From NCBI RefSeq assembly GCF_040689105.1, contig NZ_JBFBVU010000001.1:310001-374000 (forward strand): a stretch of 64,000 nt of DNA. Direction: 5' to 3'. Below the pieces are notes generated by a model that saw only the letters and a program-made list of their open reading frames with translations, made no database searches and was not told the DNA's origin. Source of the DNA: Meridianimarinicoccus marinus (GTDB lineage: Bacteria; Pseudomonadota; Alphaproteobacteria; Rhodobacterales; Rhodobacteraceae). The number at the start of each line of letters is the position of its first letter. Position 1 is the stretch's first letter. Of this stretch, positions 24,286 to 33,401 are shown one piece after another. Position numbers and translations under genes: made by a program.

Positions 24286-24795
24286 ATGAAAAAGACAACA
24301 GCAGTGCTGGCCCTGACCGCTCTTGTGGCTTTGCCGATGGCGGCAGCGCCGGTTCTGGCGAAAGGCGGCAAGGGCCCCGAGGTGACCTTCGAGACGCTGG
24401 ATCTGAACGGCGACGGCGGCATCACGGTGGAAGAACTGACCGGCCAGCGCGCCGCGCGGTTCACCGCGGCGGATGCCAATGGCGACGGGGTTCTGAGCGT
24501 CGAAGAGATGCAGGCCGCGGCCGAGGCCGAATTCCAGCAGCGCATGGGTGCCCGGATGGAGCAGATGATCGCGCGGCTCGATGCCAATGGCGATGGCGCG
24601 ATCTCGCTTGAGGAATTCGAGGCTGTCGGCGGCAAGAAGGCCGACCGTGGCGCCCGGATGATCGACAAGCTGGATGCCAATGACGATGGCGTCGTCGATG
24701 CCGAGGAATTCGCGGCCCACAGCGGCAAGCGGGACGGCAAGGGGCCGCGCGGCAAGCACGGTCACGGTCAGGAAAATGGCGGTTTCTGGCGCTAA
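24286..24795 (+). CDS. Secreted EF-hand calcium-binding protein
   Basis: A 169-residue exported protein. A signal peptide (MKKTTAVLALTALVALPMAA, cut probably near PVLAKGG) is followed by four EF-hand loops: DLNGDGGITVEE, DANGDGVLSVEE, DANGDGAISLEE and DANDDGVVDAEE. All keep Asp at position 1 and Glu at 12, so all should bind calcium. The C-terminus is Lys/Gly/His-rich. It is followed after 65 bases by an ECF sigma factor, a putative anti-sigma membrane protein and a metal-sensor-like protein, suggesting an envelope-stress or metal-responsive unit. Confidence 0.9.
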   Translation: MKKTTAVLALTALVALPMAAAPVLAKGGKGPEVTFETLDLNGDGGITVEELTGQRAARFTAADANGDGVLSVEEMQAAAEAEFQQRMGARMEQMIARLDANGDGAISLEEFEAVGGKKADRGARMIDKLDANDDGVVDAEEFAAHSGKRDGKGPRGKHGHGQENGGFWR

Positions 24796-24860
24796 CGCCC
24801 TGACAAGCCCGGGCCCGGCCGCTAAACCGGTCGGGCCTGTTGCCAGAGTAACGGACACGC

Positions 24861-25448
24861 ATGACCCGTATGGCCTTCGATGCCGGATCCCGAGACGAAG
24901 ACGCCATCCTGTTGGCCCGTTACGCAACGGGCGACCGGGTGGCGGCGCGCGAATTGGTGGAGCGCCTGTCGCCGTCGGCCCTGGCCGTGGCGCAGCGGAT
25001 GCTGGGCAGTCGCGGCGATGCCGAGGACGTGGTGCAAGAGGCACTGCTACGGCTGTGGAAAATCGCGCCGGACTGGGAAAGCGGCCGGGCGCGGGTGTCG
25101 ACATGGCTCTACCGCGTGGTGCTGAACCTGTGTACCGACCGGCTGCGCAAGCATCGGCCCGCGCAGATGCCCGAGGGCTGGGATGCGGAAGACGACGCGC
25201 CCGCCGCCGTCGAGGCCTTGCAGGCCAAGGCGCGCATGGCGGCGCTGGACCGGGCGCTGCTGGCGCTGCCGGACCGTCAGCGTCAAGCGGTGATCCTGCG
25301 CGAGATCCAGGGGCTTGCGAACCCGGAGATTGCCGGGATCATGGAGATCTCGGTCGAGGCCGTGGAAAGCCTTGCCGCCCGCGGGCGCCGGGGATTGAAA
25401 GCCGCGCTGAGCGGCAAACGCGAGGAATTGGGGTATGCCGATGACTGA
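24861..25448 (+). CDS. ECF-type RNA polymerase sigma factor
   Basis: A 195-residue group IV sigma factor. Region 2 runs from DAILLARYATGDRVAARELVERL through GDAEDVVQEALLRLWKIAPDW (the DAEDVVQE core of region 2.2-2.3) and VSTWLYRVVLNLCTDRLRK. Region 4 holds ALLALPDRQRQAVILREIQG and the helix-turn-helix ANPEIAGIMEISVEAVESL. It overlaps the next gene by 8-14 bases, the usual coupling of an ECF sigma to its anti-sigma factor. Confidence 0.92.
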   Translation: MTRMAFDAGSRDEDAILLARYATGDRVAARELVERLSPSALAVAQRMLGSRGDAEDVVQEALLRLWKIAPDWESGRARVSTWLYRVVLNLCTDRLRKHRPAQMPEGWDAEDDAPAAVEALQAKARMAALDRALLALPDRQRQAVILREIQGLANPEIAGIMEISVEAVESLAARGRRGLKAALSGKREELGYADD

Positions 25449-25821
25449 CCGACAGGACCGGTTTTCCGATGTCGCGCTGGACGATCTGTTCGCCAGCGCG
25501 CGCCAGGACGCGGCAGCCCCCGTGCCCGATCCCTTCCTGGAACGCTGCATGGGCGATGCGCTGGAGGTTCTGGACGACCGGCTGGCCGCAAAGCTGGCCC
25601 CGCCCAAAGCGCGCTGGCGGCCTTTCGCGCGGCTGGTCCCGATGCTTGGCCGCATTGCCGTGCCGACGGGCCTGACCGCCTCGGCGCTGGTCGGGGTCTG
25701 GTTGGGCGGCTGGGCCGAGAACACCGGCTTGCTGACCGGGGACGCGGTTGTCAGCAGCGTGATGTCCAGCGACCTGACCTATCGGATCCCCGAGATCGTC
25801 TCGCTGTGGGGAGGATACTGA
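25435..25821 (+). CDS. Probable anti-sigma factor, single-pass membrane protein
   Basis: A 128-residue protein with a soluble N-terminal half rich in acidic residues (FSDVALDDLFASARQDA), one membrane segment near residues 75-93 (VPTGLTASALVGVWLGGW) and a short periplasmic tail. There is no zinc-binding HxxxCxxC motif, so it is not a ZAS-type anti-sigma. The role is inferred from its overlap with the ECF sigma gene and from topology. Starts at 25435 or 25441 are both possible; the first is given. The next gene begins four bases after the stop. Confidence 0.6.
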   Translation: MPMTDRQDRFSDVALDDLFASARQDAAAPVPDPFLERCMGDALEVLDDRLAAKLAPPKARWRPFARLVPMLGRIAVPTGLTASALVGVWLGGWAENTGLLTGDAVVSSVMSSDLTYRIPEIVSLWGGY

Positions 25822-25825
25822 ACCC

Positions 25826-26326
25826 ATGCCAAAATTGCGTCATCTGCCGTGGCTGAAGATCGTTCTGACAGCCTCGCTGGCCCTGAACCTGCTGGTGGCG
25901 GGGCTGGTGTTCGGGGCGGTCACCAGCCGCGAGGAGTCCCGCCGCGCCCTGCCGCTGGAGCGGGAGCGGGCGCAGGTCGCCCTGCTGGCCGTCTTGCCGC
26001 GCGATCACCGGGACGCGGTGCGCGCGGCGCTGAAATCCGGGAGCGAGGCGCGCTCGGACGGGCGCGAACAGTCCCGCGCCGACCAGGCCGCTTTCGTGGC
26101 CGCCCTGCGTCAGCCTGAAGTGTCCGCCGAGGAAATCGTGGCCCTGCTGCAGGCGCAGCGGTTGCGGCGGTCGCAGGGGGCGGAGCAATTCGAGGTGATT
26201 CTGGCGCAGGAAATCGCGCGCATGTCACCCGAGGCGCGGGCGGATTATGCCAGACGGCTGGAGCGGGTACGCCGCTGGGATCGCGACGATCACCACGACA
26301 AACCCTCGAAGGATCGCTTCCACTAG
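25826..26326 (+). CDS. Periplasmic metal-sensor-like protein (CnrX/Metal_resist type)
   Basis: A 166-residue protein with an N-terminal membrane anchor (LKIVLTASLALNLLVAGLVF) and a periplasmic alpha-helical domain. The pattern AVLPRDHRDAVRAALK, then RQPEVSAEEIVALLQAQRLRR (residues about 92-112), then MSPEARADYARRLERV, is that of the heavy-metal-resistance/CnrX hooked helical bundle. The tail is His/Asp-rich (DRDDHHDKPSKDRFH), a possible metal-binding element. Position after the ECF sigma and membrane protein fits a sensor controlling the sigma factor. Confidence 0.7.
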   Translation: MPKLRHLPWLKIVLTASLALNLLVAGLVFGAVTSREESRRALPLERERAQVALLAVLPRDHRDAVRAALKSGSEARSDGREQSRADQAAFVAALRQPEVSAEEIVALLQAQRLRRSQGAEQFEVILAQEIARMSPEARADYARRLERVRRWDRDDHHDKPSKDRFH

Positions 26327-26328
26327 AC

Positions 26329-27732
26329 TCAGGCCGCGTATCCGGTGGCGGCCACGACCGTATCGCGCCCGTCCGCCTTGGCGGAATAAAGCGCCTTGTC
26401 GGCCTGTGCCAGAACCACGTCCATCGGGTTCATCGCCGTGACCGCGTCTTCGGTCAGTTCGGCCACCCCGGTGCTGATGGTCACGCGGATCGGCGCCGCC
26501 GAGGCGGAGGGCACCGTCACCGGCGTGCGGCGGATCAATTCGCCGATACGGTCTGCCAATTGGTGTGCGCCCGCGCGATCGGTGCCGGGCAGGGCAAGGA
26601 TGAATTCCTCCCCGCCGCTGCGGATCAGCAGGTCTTGCGGCCGGATCGCCTCGGTCAACCGGTGGGCCACTTCGACCAGCACCGCGTCGCCGGCGGAATG
26701 GCCGAAGGTGTCGTTGATGTCCTTGAAGCGGTCCATGTCCATGGCCAGAATCGACAGCGGCGTGCGGCTTTCCAGCGCGGCGATGCACAGCCGTTCCAGA
26801 CGGGGGAAGGCAAAGCGGCGGTTGTAGAGCCCGGTCAGCGGGTCGCGGGCGGCCAGCCGCAGACCGGTCTGCACGAAGTCGCGCAACTGATCGATCCGCT
26901 GTTTCTGGGTCATCTGGGCCTGAATGCGCACCGCCAGGTTGTGGGCGTCAAAGCCGTTCAGAAGCACGTCGTCGGCGCCAAGATCCAGCGCCATGGCGGC
27001 GGTGCCGAACTGGCCGTTGCTGTCATCGGTCACCACGACGACACGCCCGTCCCGCGCCACCGTGCGGCTGCGCAGGTCCGAAAGCAGTGACAGGCTTTCC
27101 CCTTGCCGCAGGTCTTCTGCGGCCAAAACGATTACGGCGGGGCTTTCGCCTTGCGGTATCGCCAGCAGCGCCTTGTCGGGATGATCGGCCGTGATCCGAT
27201 GCCCGCGCAGCAGCGGGCGCAGTTTTTCCGCCCAGCTTTCGGCCCGGCCCGGCCGTTTCGCCAGGATCTGGATGTGATGCGCGGCCAGAAACGCGCCGCC
27301 GGTTTCCGACATCCCCAGGTCATGCAGCCCGCGCGCCTGGTGCAAAGCCTCGGCATGGGCGCGCATGTGGCGTTGGCAGCGGCGCAGGCTGGCCAGCAAA
27401 AGTGCGCTGTCCACCGGTTTCGGCAGAACAACGACGGCGCCGGCCTTCACCGCATCGACCTGGAATTCCGGGCATGGCGCACTTGCAGTCATCAGCACCG
27501 CCGGGGCCGCGCCTTCGCGGCGTTTCGTGACCTCGCGGCAAATTGCAAGTGTGGCGGCGGGATCGTCGTCGCTGTCCAGCAGCAGAAGATCGATGGACTG
27601 CCCGCGCAGGGCCGGGAACACCGCGTCCCGGGTTTCGACGGTCTGCACGTCGTAGCATGCCGCGGCAAGCTTGCAGCGCAGCACGATGCGGTTCACCGCC
27701 ACGCTGTCATGGATCAGAATGCGTCCGGTCAT
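26329..27732 (-). CDS. PleD-like response regulator diguanylate cyclase
   Basis: A 467-residue cytoplasmic protein with two receiver-like domains and a GGDEF domain. The first receiver (MTGRILIHDSVAVNRIVL start) has its Asp in IDLLLLDSDDDP. The second, near residues 155-290, is degenerate. The GGDEF domain has DPLTGLYNRRFA, the intact active site SGGEEF and an RPQD inhibitory (I-site) motif five residues before it. It should therefore make c-di-GMP and be product-inhibited. Domain order equals Caulobacter PleD. A TTAA-N7-TTGA element in its upstream region could bind CtrA. Confidence 0.9.
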   Translation of the reverse strand: MTGRILIHDSVAVNRIVLRCKLAAACYDVQTVETRDAVFPALRGQSIDLLLLDSDDDPAATLAICREVTKRREGAAPAVLMTASAPCPEFQVDAVKAGAVVVLPKPVDSALLLASLRRCQRHMRAHAEALHQARGLHDLGMSETGGAFLAAHHIQILAKRPGRAESWAEKLRPLLRGHRITADHPDKALLAIPQGESPAVIVLAAEDLRQGESLSLLSDLRSRTVARDGRVVVVTDDSNGQFGTAAMALDLGADDVLLNGFDAHNLAVRIQAQMTQKQRIDQLRDFVQTGLRLAARDPLTGLYNRRFAFPRLERLCIAALESRTPLSILAMDMDRFKDINDTFGHSAGDAVLVEVAHRLTEAIRPQDLLIRSGGEEFILALPGTDRAGAHQLADRIGELIRRTPVTVPSASAAPIRVTISTGVAELTEDAVTAMNPMDVVLAQADKALYSAKADGRDTVVAATGYAA

Positions 27733-27784
27733 GATAGAGCTTTCCCGCAACCCTGTGGATACCGTAACTCTTCGGCAGGAACGG

Positions 27785-27799
27785 TTAAGAAAGAATTGA
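27785..27799. promoter_or_regulatory. Candidate CtrA-binding site
   Basis: TTAAGAAAGAATTGA differs by one base from the CtrA consensus TTAA-N7-TTAA. It sits in the divergent promoter region between the PleD-like cyclase (ATG at 27732) and DUF3572 (ATG at 27804). A near-consensus DnaA box, TGTGGATAC, is at 27754-27762. Both are single short matches. Confidence 0.35.
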
Positions 27800-27803
27800 A
27801 CAC

Positions 27804-28097
27804 ATGAGAATGACGCCCATGACACGCGACGCTGCGCAGGTTGTTGCCTTGCAGGCGGTCGGCTTCCTGGCAGCCACCGATGATCTGGTCTCGGTTTTCA
27901 TGGGGGCCACCGGCATCGCCCGAGAAGATCTGATTGCAGGGATCGAAACGCCCGAAGTGCAGGCGGCGGTTCTGGATTTCGTGCTGATGGATGACCAATG
28001 GGTGCTGGCCTTTGCCAAGGAAACCGGGCAGCCGCCCGAGGCCATCGCGCTGGCCCGCGCCTCCTTGCCGGGAGGCGAGGATCGGCATTGGACCTGA
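27804..28097 (+). CDS. DUF3572 protein
   Basis: A 97-residue protein matching the small DUF3572 family of alphaproteobacteria: AAQVVALQAVGFLAATDDLV, then FMGATGI, then VLDFVLMDDQWVLAFAKETG. All-helical, no signal peptide, function unknown. Three in-frame ATGs lie within the first six codons (27804, 27810, 27819) without a strong ribosome-binding site, so the exact start is uncertain. Confidence 0.8.
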   Translation: MRMTPMTRDAAQVVALQAVGFLAATDDLVSVFMGATGIAREDLIAGIETPEVQAAVLDFVLMDDQWVLAFAKETGQPPEAIALARASLPGGEDRHWT

Positions 28098-28178
28098 GTT
28101 CGCGGGCGCTCGCGAACACGGGGGAATTGTCAGCTTCGCGTTGATCCGGCATAGTGCCCGCCACCGGGGAGGACACCG

Positions 28179-28895
28179 ATGAGGCAAATCAAAGCGATCC
28201 TTTTTGACAAGGACGGCACCTTGTTCGACTTCAACAAGACCTGGGCAAACTGGTCGCGGAAGTTCCTGATGCACCTGGCCGCCGAGGATCTGACGCGCGC
28301 GCGCATTCTGGGCGACGCGGTGGGGTTCGACATTGCCGCCGGGATGTTCCGCAAGGACAGCATCTTGGTCAGCGCCACGCCGCATGACATCACCGATGCG
28401 CTGCTGCCGCATCTGCCTGGGGCCACAAAATCCAACATCCTGCGGCTGATGTCGCGGATGACGGCCGAGGTGCCTCAGGCCGAGGCCACACCGCTGGAGC
28501 CGTTGTTGTCGGAACTGGTCGGGCGCGGGCTTGTCCTGGGGGTGGTCACCAATGATTCCCTCGCGCCGACCCGTCGGCACTTGCAGGAGGTTGGCGTGGA
28601 GGAGGCCTTTGCCATGGTGCTGGCGTCGGATTCCGGCTTCCCGGCCAAGCCCGCGCCGGACATGTTGCTGGCCTTTTCTGAAACTTTGGGAATCGATCCC
28701 GCGGAAATCGTGATGATCGGCGACAGTTCCCACGATCTGGTGGCCGCGCGCGCCGCCGGCATGCGCTCCATCGCGGTTCTGACCGGCATTGCCGGGCGCG
28801 CGCAGCTGGAGCCTCTGGCCGACGCGGTTCTGCCCAGTCTGGCGGGCCTTCCCAACTGGCTGGACCAGCGCTGTCCGACGCGCAGCGCCGCGTAA
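28179..28895 (+). CDS. HAD-family phosphatase (Gph-like)
   Basis: A 238-residue HAD hydrolase with motif I ILFDKDGTLFDFN (Lys between the two Asp, as in many phosphoglycolate-phosphatase-like proteins) and motif II GVVTNDS. The motif III Lys is in FPAKPAPDM and motif IV is VMIGDSSHDLVAARAAGM. The cap is helical. Substrate unknown; phosphoglycolate or another small phosphoester. The gene stands alone after DUF3572. Confidence 0.87.
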   Translation: MRQIKAILFDKDGTLFDFNKTWANWSRKFLMHLAAEDLTRARILGDAVGFDIAAGMFRKDSILVSATPHDITDALLPHLPGATKSNILRLMSRMTAEVPQAEATPLEPLLSELVGRGLVLGVVTNDSLAPTRRHLQEVGVEEAFAMVLASDSGFPAKPAPDMLLAFSETLGIDPAEIVMIGDSSHDLVAARAAGMRSIAVLTGIAGRAQLEPLADAVLPSLAGLPNWLDQRCPTRSAA

Positions 28896-28966
28896 CGCCC
28901 TGCCGCCGTTGGCGGTTTGTTAAACCTTGGCCGCTACCCCGAAGTCTGAATGGATGGAGGGCGGCT

Positions 28967-29560
28967 ATGCATGGACTGATCAACCGTGCGATTCAGTGTT
29001 TTGTGCGCGATACCTGCGGGCCCGACGCCTGGGAACGGCTGGCCCGCGTTGCCGAGCTTCCGCCATCGGGGTTCGAGGCGATGTTCGTCTACGATGACCA
29101 GATCACCGAACGCATGCTCGATGCCGCCGTGCTGCTGCTGGCCAAGCCCCGCGATGTGCTGCTTGAGGATGTGGGCACCTACCTGGTCTCCAACCCCAAT
29201 GTAGAACCCCTGCGGCGGCTGCTGCGATTTGGCGGCGAGACGTTTCTGGAATTTCTGCAGACCGTGGATGATCTGCCGCGCCGGGCGCAATTGGCCCTTC
29301 CGGATCTGGAGCTTCCGGCGATCGAGGTGATCGGGGTCGAAGAAGATACCTTTCGCATCGGCTGCCGCTGGGCGCACGCCGGATTTGGCCATGTCCTTGT
29401 GGGCATGCTGCGGACGCTGGCCGATGACTATGGCGCGCTGGTGCTGCTGGATCACCACGGCTGCGAAGATCGGGTCGAAACCGTGACTGTGCAGGTGCTA
29501 CGCGAAGGATTCGCGGTCGGCCGGCCGTTTCAACTGGCCTCCGAAGGGCGCGCATCGTGA
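28967..29560 (+). CDS. H-NOX-like (heme NO-binding fold) protein lacking the heme ligands
   Basis: A 197-residue protein with the full H-NOX fold pattern: MHGLINRAIQCFVRD start, LEDVGTYLVSN, LLRFGGETFLEFLQTVDDLP and the C-terminal GHVLVGMLRTLADDYG. The proximal heme His, expected in the DD-x-H segment of helix F, is Pro (VDDLPRRA). The YxSxR motif that grips the propionates aligns with RWAHA, so heme binding is doubtful. The stop overlaps the next gene's GTG (GTGA). That gene encodes an HNOBA-GGDEF cyclase, the classical partner of NO sensors. It may respond to another ligand or act by protein contact only. Confidence 0.8.
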   Translation: MHGLINRAIQCFVRDTCGPDAWERLARVAELPPSGFEAMFVYDDQITERMLDAAVLLLAKPRDVLLEDVGTYLVSNPNVEPLRRLLRFGGETFLEFLQTVDDLPRRAQLALPDLELPAIEVIGVEEDTFRIGCRWAHAGFGHVLVGMLRTLADDYGALVLLDHHGCEDRVETVTVQVLREGFAVGRPFQLASEGRAS

Positions 29561-30609
29561 CGCCGCCGGTGATTCTGGGGGCCGGCGACGGCGATGCACT
29601 GATGCCGCTGCACATGCGGCTGTCGCCCTGTGGCACGATCCTGCACACCGGGCCGACGCTGGCCAAGCTGCGCAAGGGCAGCACGCTGGTGGGCCGGAAG
29701 CTTTTCGATGTCTTTCGACTGCGCCGTCCGCATCTGACCGGCGCATCGCCGCAACTGGCGCGGCTGATCCGGCAACGGCTGCAAGTGCAGTTCCGCGAAC
29801 CGCCGGAAACCTCGCTGAACGGGCTGATGGTGACCGATGCAACCGGCGAATCGCTGCTGGTGAATTTCTCTTTCGGAACAGGGTTGGTCGACGCCATCCG
29901 CGACTATGACCTGCACCTGCCGGATTTCGCCGCCACCGATCCCTCGATCGAAATGCTCTACCTGATCGAGGCCAATGCCACGGTTCTGGACGAATGGCGC
30001 CGCCTGAACTTGCGGCTGCAGTCTGCCAAGATGGAGGCCGAGAAACAGGCCTATACAGACACGCTGACCGGCCTGCGCAACCGGCGCGCACTGGATCACG
30101 TCCTGGGACGGTTGGTCGACGCGGGGGAGCCGTTCGGCGTCATCCATCTGGACCTGGATTTCTTCAAGCAAGTCAACGACACGCTGGGCCATGCGGCTGG
30201 CGACCACGTGTTGCAGGTGGCGGCCAAGGTCATGGTGCAGACTACGCGGGCGCAGGACACGCTGATCCGTGCCGGGGGCGATGAATTCGTGATCCTGCTG
30301 CCGGGCACCGTGGATCATGGCCATCTTCTGCGCCTGGCCGAACGGCTGATTGAACGGCTGGAGGTGCCGATCCCCTTCGGCGATGATCTCTGCCGCATCT
30401 CGGGCAGCGCCGGGATCACGGTCTGCCACGGCGGCGGCAAACCTGCCGACGCGGTGTTGCAAGAAGCGGATGAGGCGCTTTACGCCTCGAAGGCGCGCGG
30501 TCGCGGATGCGCCACGATGTACCGCGCCGTCAAAGGCGCCAAGGTGGCGCCTTTCGAGCGGAAGCCCGCAAAGGGCGACGACGGTCCCACCACTGCGGCC
30601 AGTGGGTAA
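29557..30609 (+). CDS. Diguanylate cyclase with N-terminal HNOBA-like domain
   Basis: A 350-residue protein. Residues 1 to about 140 resemble the heme-NO-binding-associated (PAS-like) domain (MRLSPCGTILHTGPTLAKL, FDVFRLRRP). A coiled-coil linker (VLDEWRRLNLRLQSAKMEAE) joins it to a GGDEF domain. That domain has DTLTGLRNRRALD, the intact active site RAGGDEFVILL and an RAQD I-site five residues upstream, so it should be an active, feedback-inhibited c-di-GMP synthase. The GTG start overlaps the H-NOX-like stop, so production of the two is coupled. Confidence 0.87.
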   Translation: MTPPVILGAGDGDALMPLHMRLSPCGTILHTGPTLAKLRKGSTLVGRKLFDVFRLRRPHLTGASPQLARLIRQRLQVQFREPPETSLNGLMVTDATGESLLVNFSFGTGLVDAIRDYDLHLPDFAATDPSIEMLYLIEANATVLDEWRRLNLRLQSAKMEAEKQAYTDTLTGLRNRRALDHVLGRLVDAGEPFGVIHLDLDFFKQVNDTLGHAAGDHVLQVAAKVMVQTTRAQDTLIRAGGDEFVILLPGTVDHGHLLRLAERLIERLEVPIPFGDDLCRISGSAGITVCHGGGKPADAVLQEADEALYASKARGRGCATMYRAVKGAKVAPFERKPAKGDDGPTTAASG

Positions 30610-30674
30610 CGCCGCCTTTACCCATCGCCGGGCAGTCAGGTCCGGATCAGGGGGCGGGAACCGGCGAGGCGGGT

Positions 30675-31244
30675 TCAGGCGGAAATCGGACCCCGTGCCA
30701 GCGCGGCCACGCCGGTGCGCGCGATCTCGACCAGACCCAGCGGACGCATCAGGTCGGCGAAAGCATCGACTTTCTCGGGCGTGCCGGTGATTTCGAAAAC
30801 GAAGCTGCGCAACGACGTATCGACGACGCTGGCCCGGAAAATATCGGCAACGCGCAGCGCCTCGACCCGGCGCTCGCCCTCGCTTTCAACCTTGACCAGG
30901 GCCAGTTCACGTTCGACGGCCGCCCCTTCCACGGTCAGATCATGCACATCATGCACCGGCACCATGCGCGCCAGCTGGGCCTTGATCTGCTCGATCACTT
31001 GCGGGGTGCCGACGGTGACGATGGTGATCCGCGAGCGATGCCCGGTGTGGTCGATCTCGGCCACGGTCAGGCTTTCGATGTTATAGCCGCGCCCGGAAAA
31101 CAGGCCGATCACACGGGCCAGAACACCGGCTTCGTTGTCGACCACCACGGCCAGGGTGTGACGCTCGATGGTCTCGCCCAGATGACTGCGCAGGTCATAG
31201 GCAGAGTGCTTCGAAGTGCCCTTCTTGATGTGTAGCGGAGACAC
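30675..31244 (-). CDS. ilvN: Acetolactate synthase small (regulatory) subunit
   Basis: A 189-residue regulatory subunit with an N-terminal ACT domain (HTLAVVVDNEAGVLARVIGLFSG, split after the third beta strand; GYNIESLTVAEIDH) that binds valine. The C-terminal IlvN domain includes VAALRV-type strands. It activates and confers valine inhibition on IlvB. The preferred start is GTG at 31244, preceded by AGGAA seven bases upstream; an ATG at 31283 lies inside the preceding stem-loop region. It is second in the ilvB-ilvN operon. The gap between the genes holds a strong stem-loop (31267-31301). Confidence 0.92.
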   Translation of the reverse strand: MSPLHIKKGTSKHSAYDLRSHLGETIERHTLAVVVDNEAGVLARVIGLFSGRGYNIESLTVAEIDHTGHRSRITIVTVGTPQVIEQIKAQLARMVPVHDVHDLTVEGAAVERELALVKVESEGERRVEALRVADIFRASVVDTSLRSFVFEITGTPEKVDAFADLMRPLGLVEIARTGVAALARGPISA

Positions 31245-31266
31245 GTGACGTTCCTTTCTGTGTCGA

Positions 31267-31301
31267 ACCCGCGCGGCGGACATGCGTTGCGCCGCGCGGG
31301 T
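31267..31301 (-). other. Perfect 12-bp stem-loop in the ilvB-ilvN gap
   Basis: ACCCGCGCGGCG pairs perfectly with CGCCGCGCGGGT around an 11-base loop. No U-tract follows on either strand, so it is not a standard terminator. It could stop exonucleases or set the ilvB:ilvN ratio. The rest of the gap holds only the ilvN ribosome-binding site. Confidence 0.75.
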
Positions 31302-31358
31302 GGGGGCAATGCCCCCGAAAACTGTGTTGCCGAAAGCCGCCTTGGCCGCGGATCCGGG

Positions 31359-33110
<1,752 letters not shown>

Positions 33111-33154
33111 CGCTTTGCTCCGTGCTTTCGTCTTGCGATCTGTTCTGTCGACAT

Positions 33155-33180
33155 AAAAAAACCCCCGGTTTCGTCGGGGG
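33155..33180 (-). terminator. ilvBN attenuator: Rho-independent terminator and competing antiterminator
   Basis: On the minus strand CCCCCG (33180-33175) pairs with CGGGGG (33167-33162) across a seven-base loop, followed by seven U. It lies between the leader peptide and ilvB. An alternative helix pairs GGCGCATGGG inside the leader frame (33222-33213) with CCCATGCGCC (33188-33179). That 10-bp helix removes two bases of the terminator's 5' arm, the arrangement expected of an antiterminator. Confidence 0.8.
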
Positions 33181-33205
33181 CGCATGGGATCATATTGTGG
33201 TGCCG

Positions 33206-33253
33206 TTACCGGCCCATGCGCCATTTTCCAACTTCTACTACAAGAATTTTCAC
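33206..33253 (-). CDS. ilv leader peptide (attenuator)
   Basis: A 15-residue frame starting with GTG at 33253, eight bases after an AGGAG site: MKILVVEVGKWRMGR, ending in TAA. Five of the first eight residues are branched-chain amino acids (Ile-Leu-Val-Val, then Val). It lies between a sigma-70 promoter and a terminator ahead of ilvB. Stalling on these codons when branched-chain aminoacyl-tRNA is scarce would leave 33222-33213 free to form the antiterminator. Completion of translation would cover that strand and let the terminator form. Confidence 0.8.
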   Translation of the reverse strand: MKILVVEVGKWRMGR

Positions 33254-33281
33254 GTCTTGGACTCCTGTTCTGGGCGCTGAC

Positions 33282-33308
33282 ATTATGACCGGCCTGAAAG
33301 GGCGTCAA
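33282..33308 (-). promoter_or_regulatory. Sigma-70 promoter of ilvBN
   Basis: Minus strand TTGACG (33308-33303) and CATAAT (33287-33282) form a -35/-10 pair with a 15-base spacer, slightly short. They lie about 30 bases before the leader-peptide start. Confidence 0.5.
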
Positions 33309-33401
33309 CCGCTAATCTGGGCATTTTCGTTGCGCCACCCGGGTCGGGTGGCGCAAGAATGTGACGCAGATTGCCGCAACAGGGCAACGTCTGGCGTCGG
33401 G

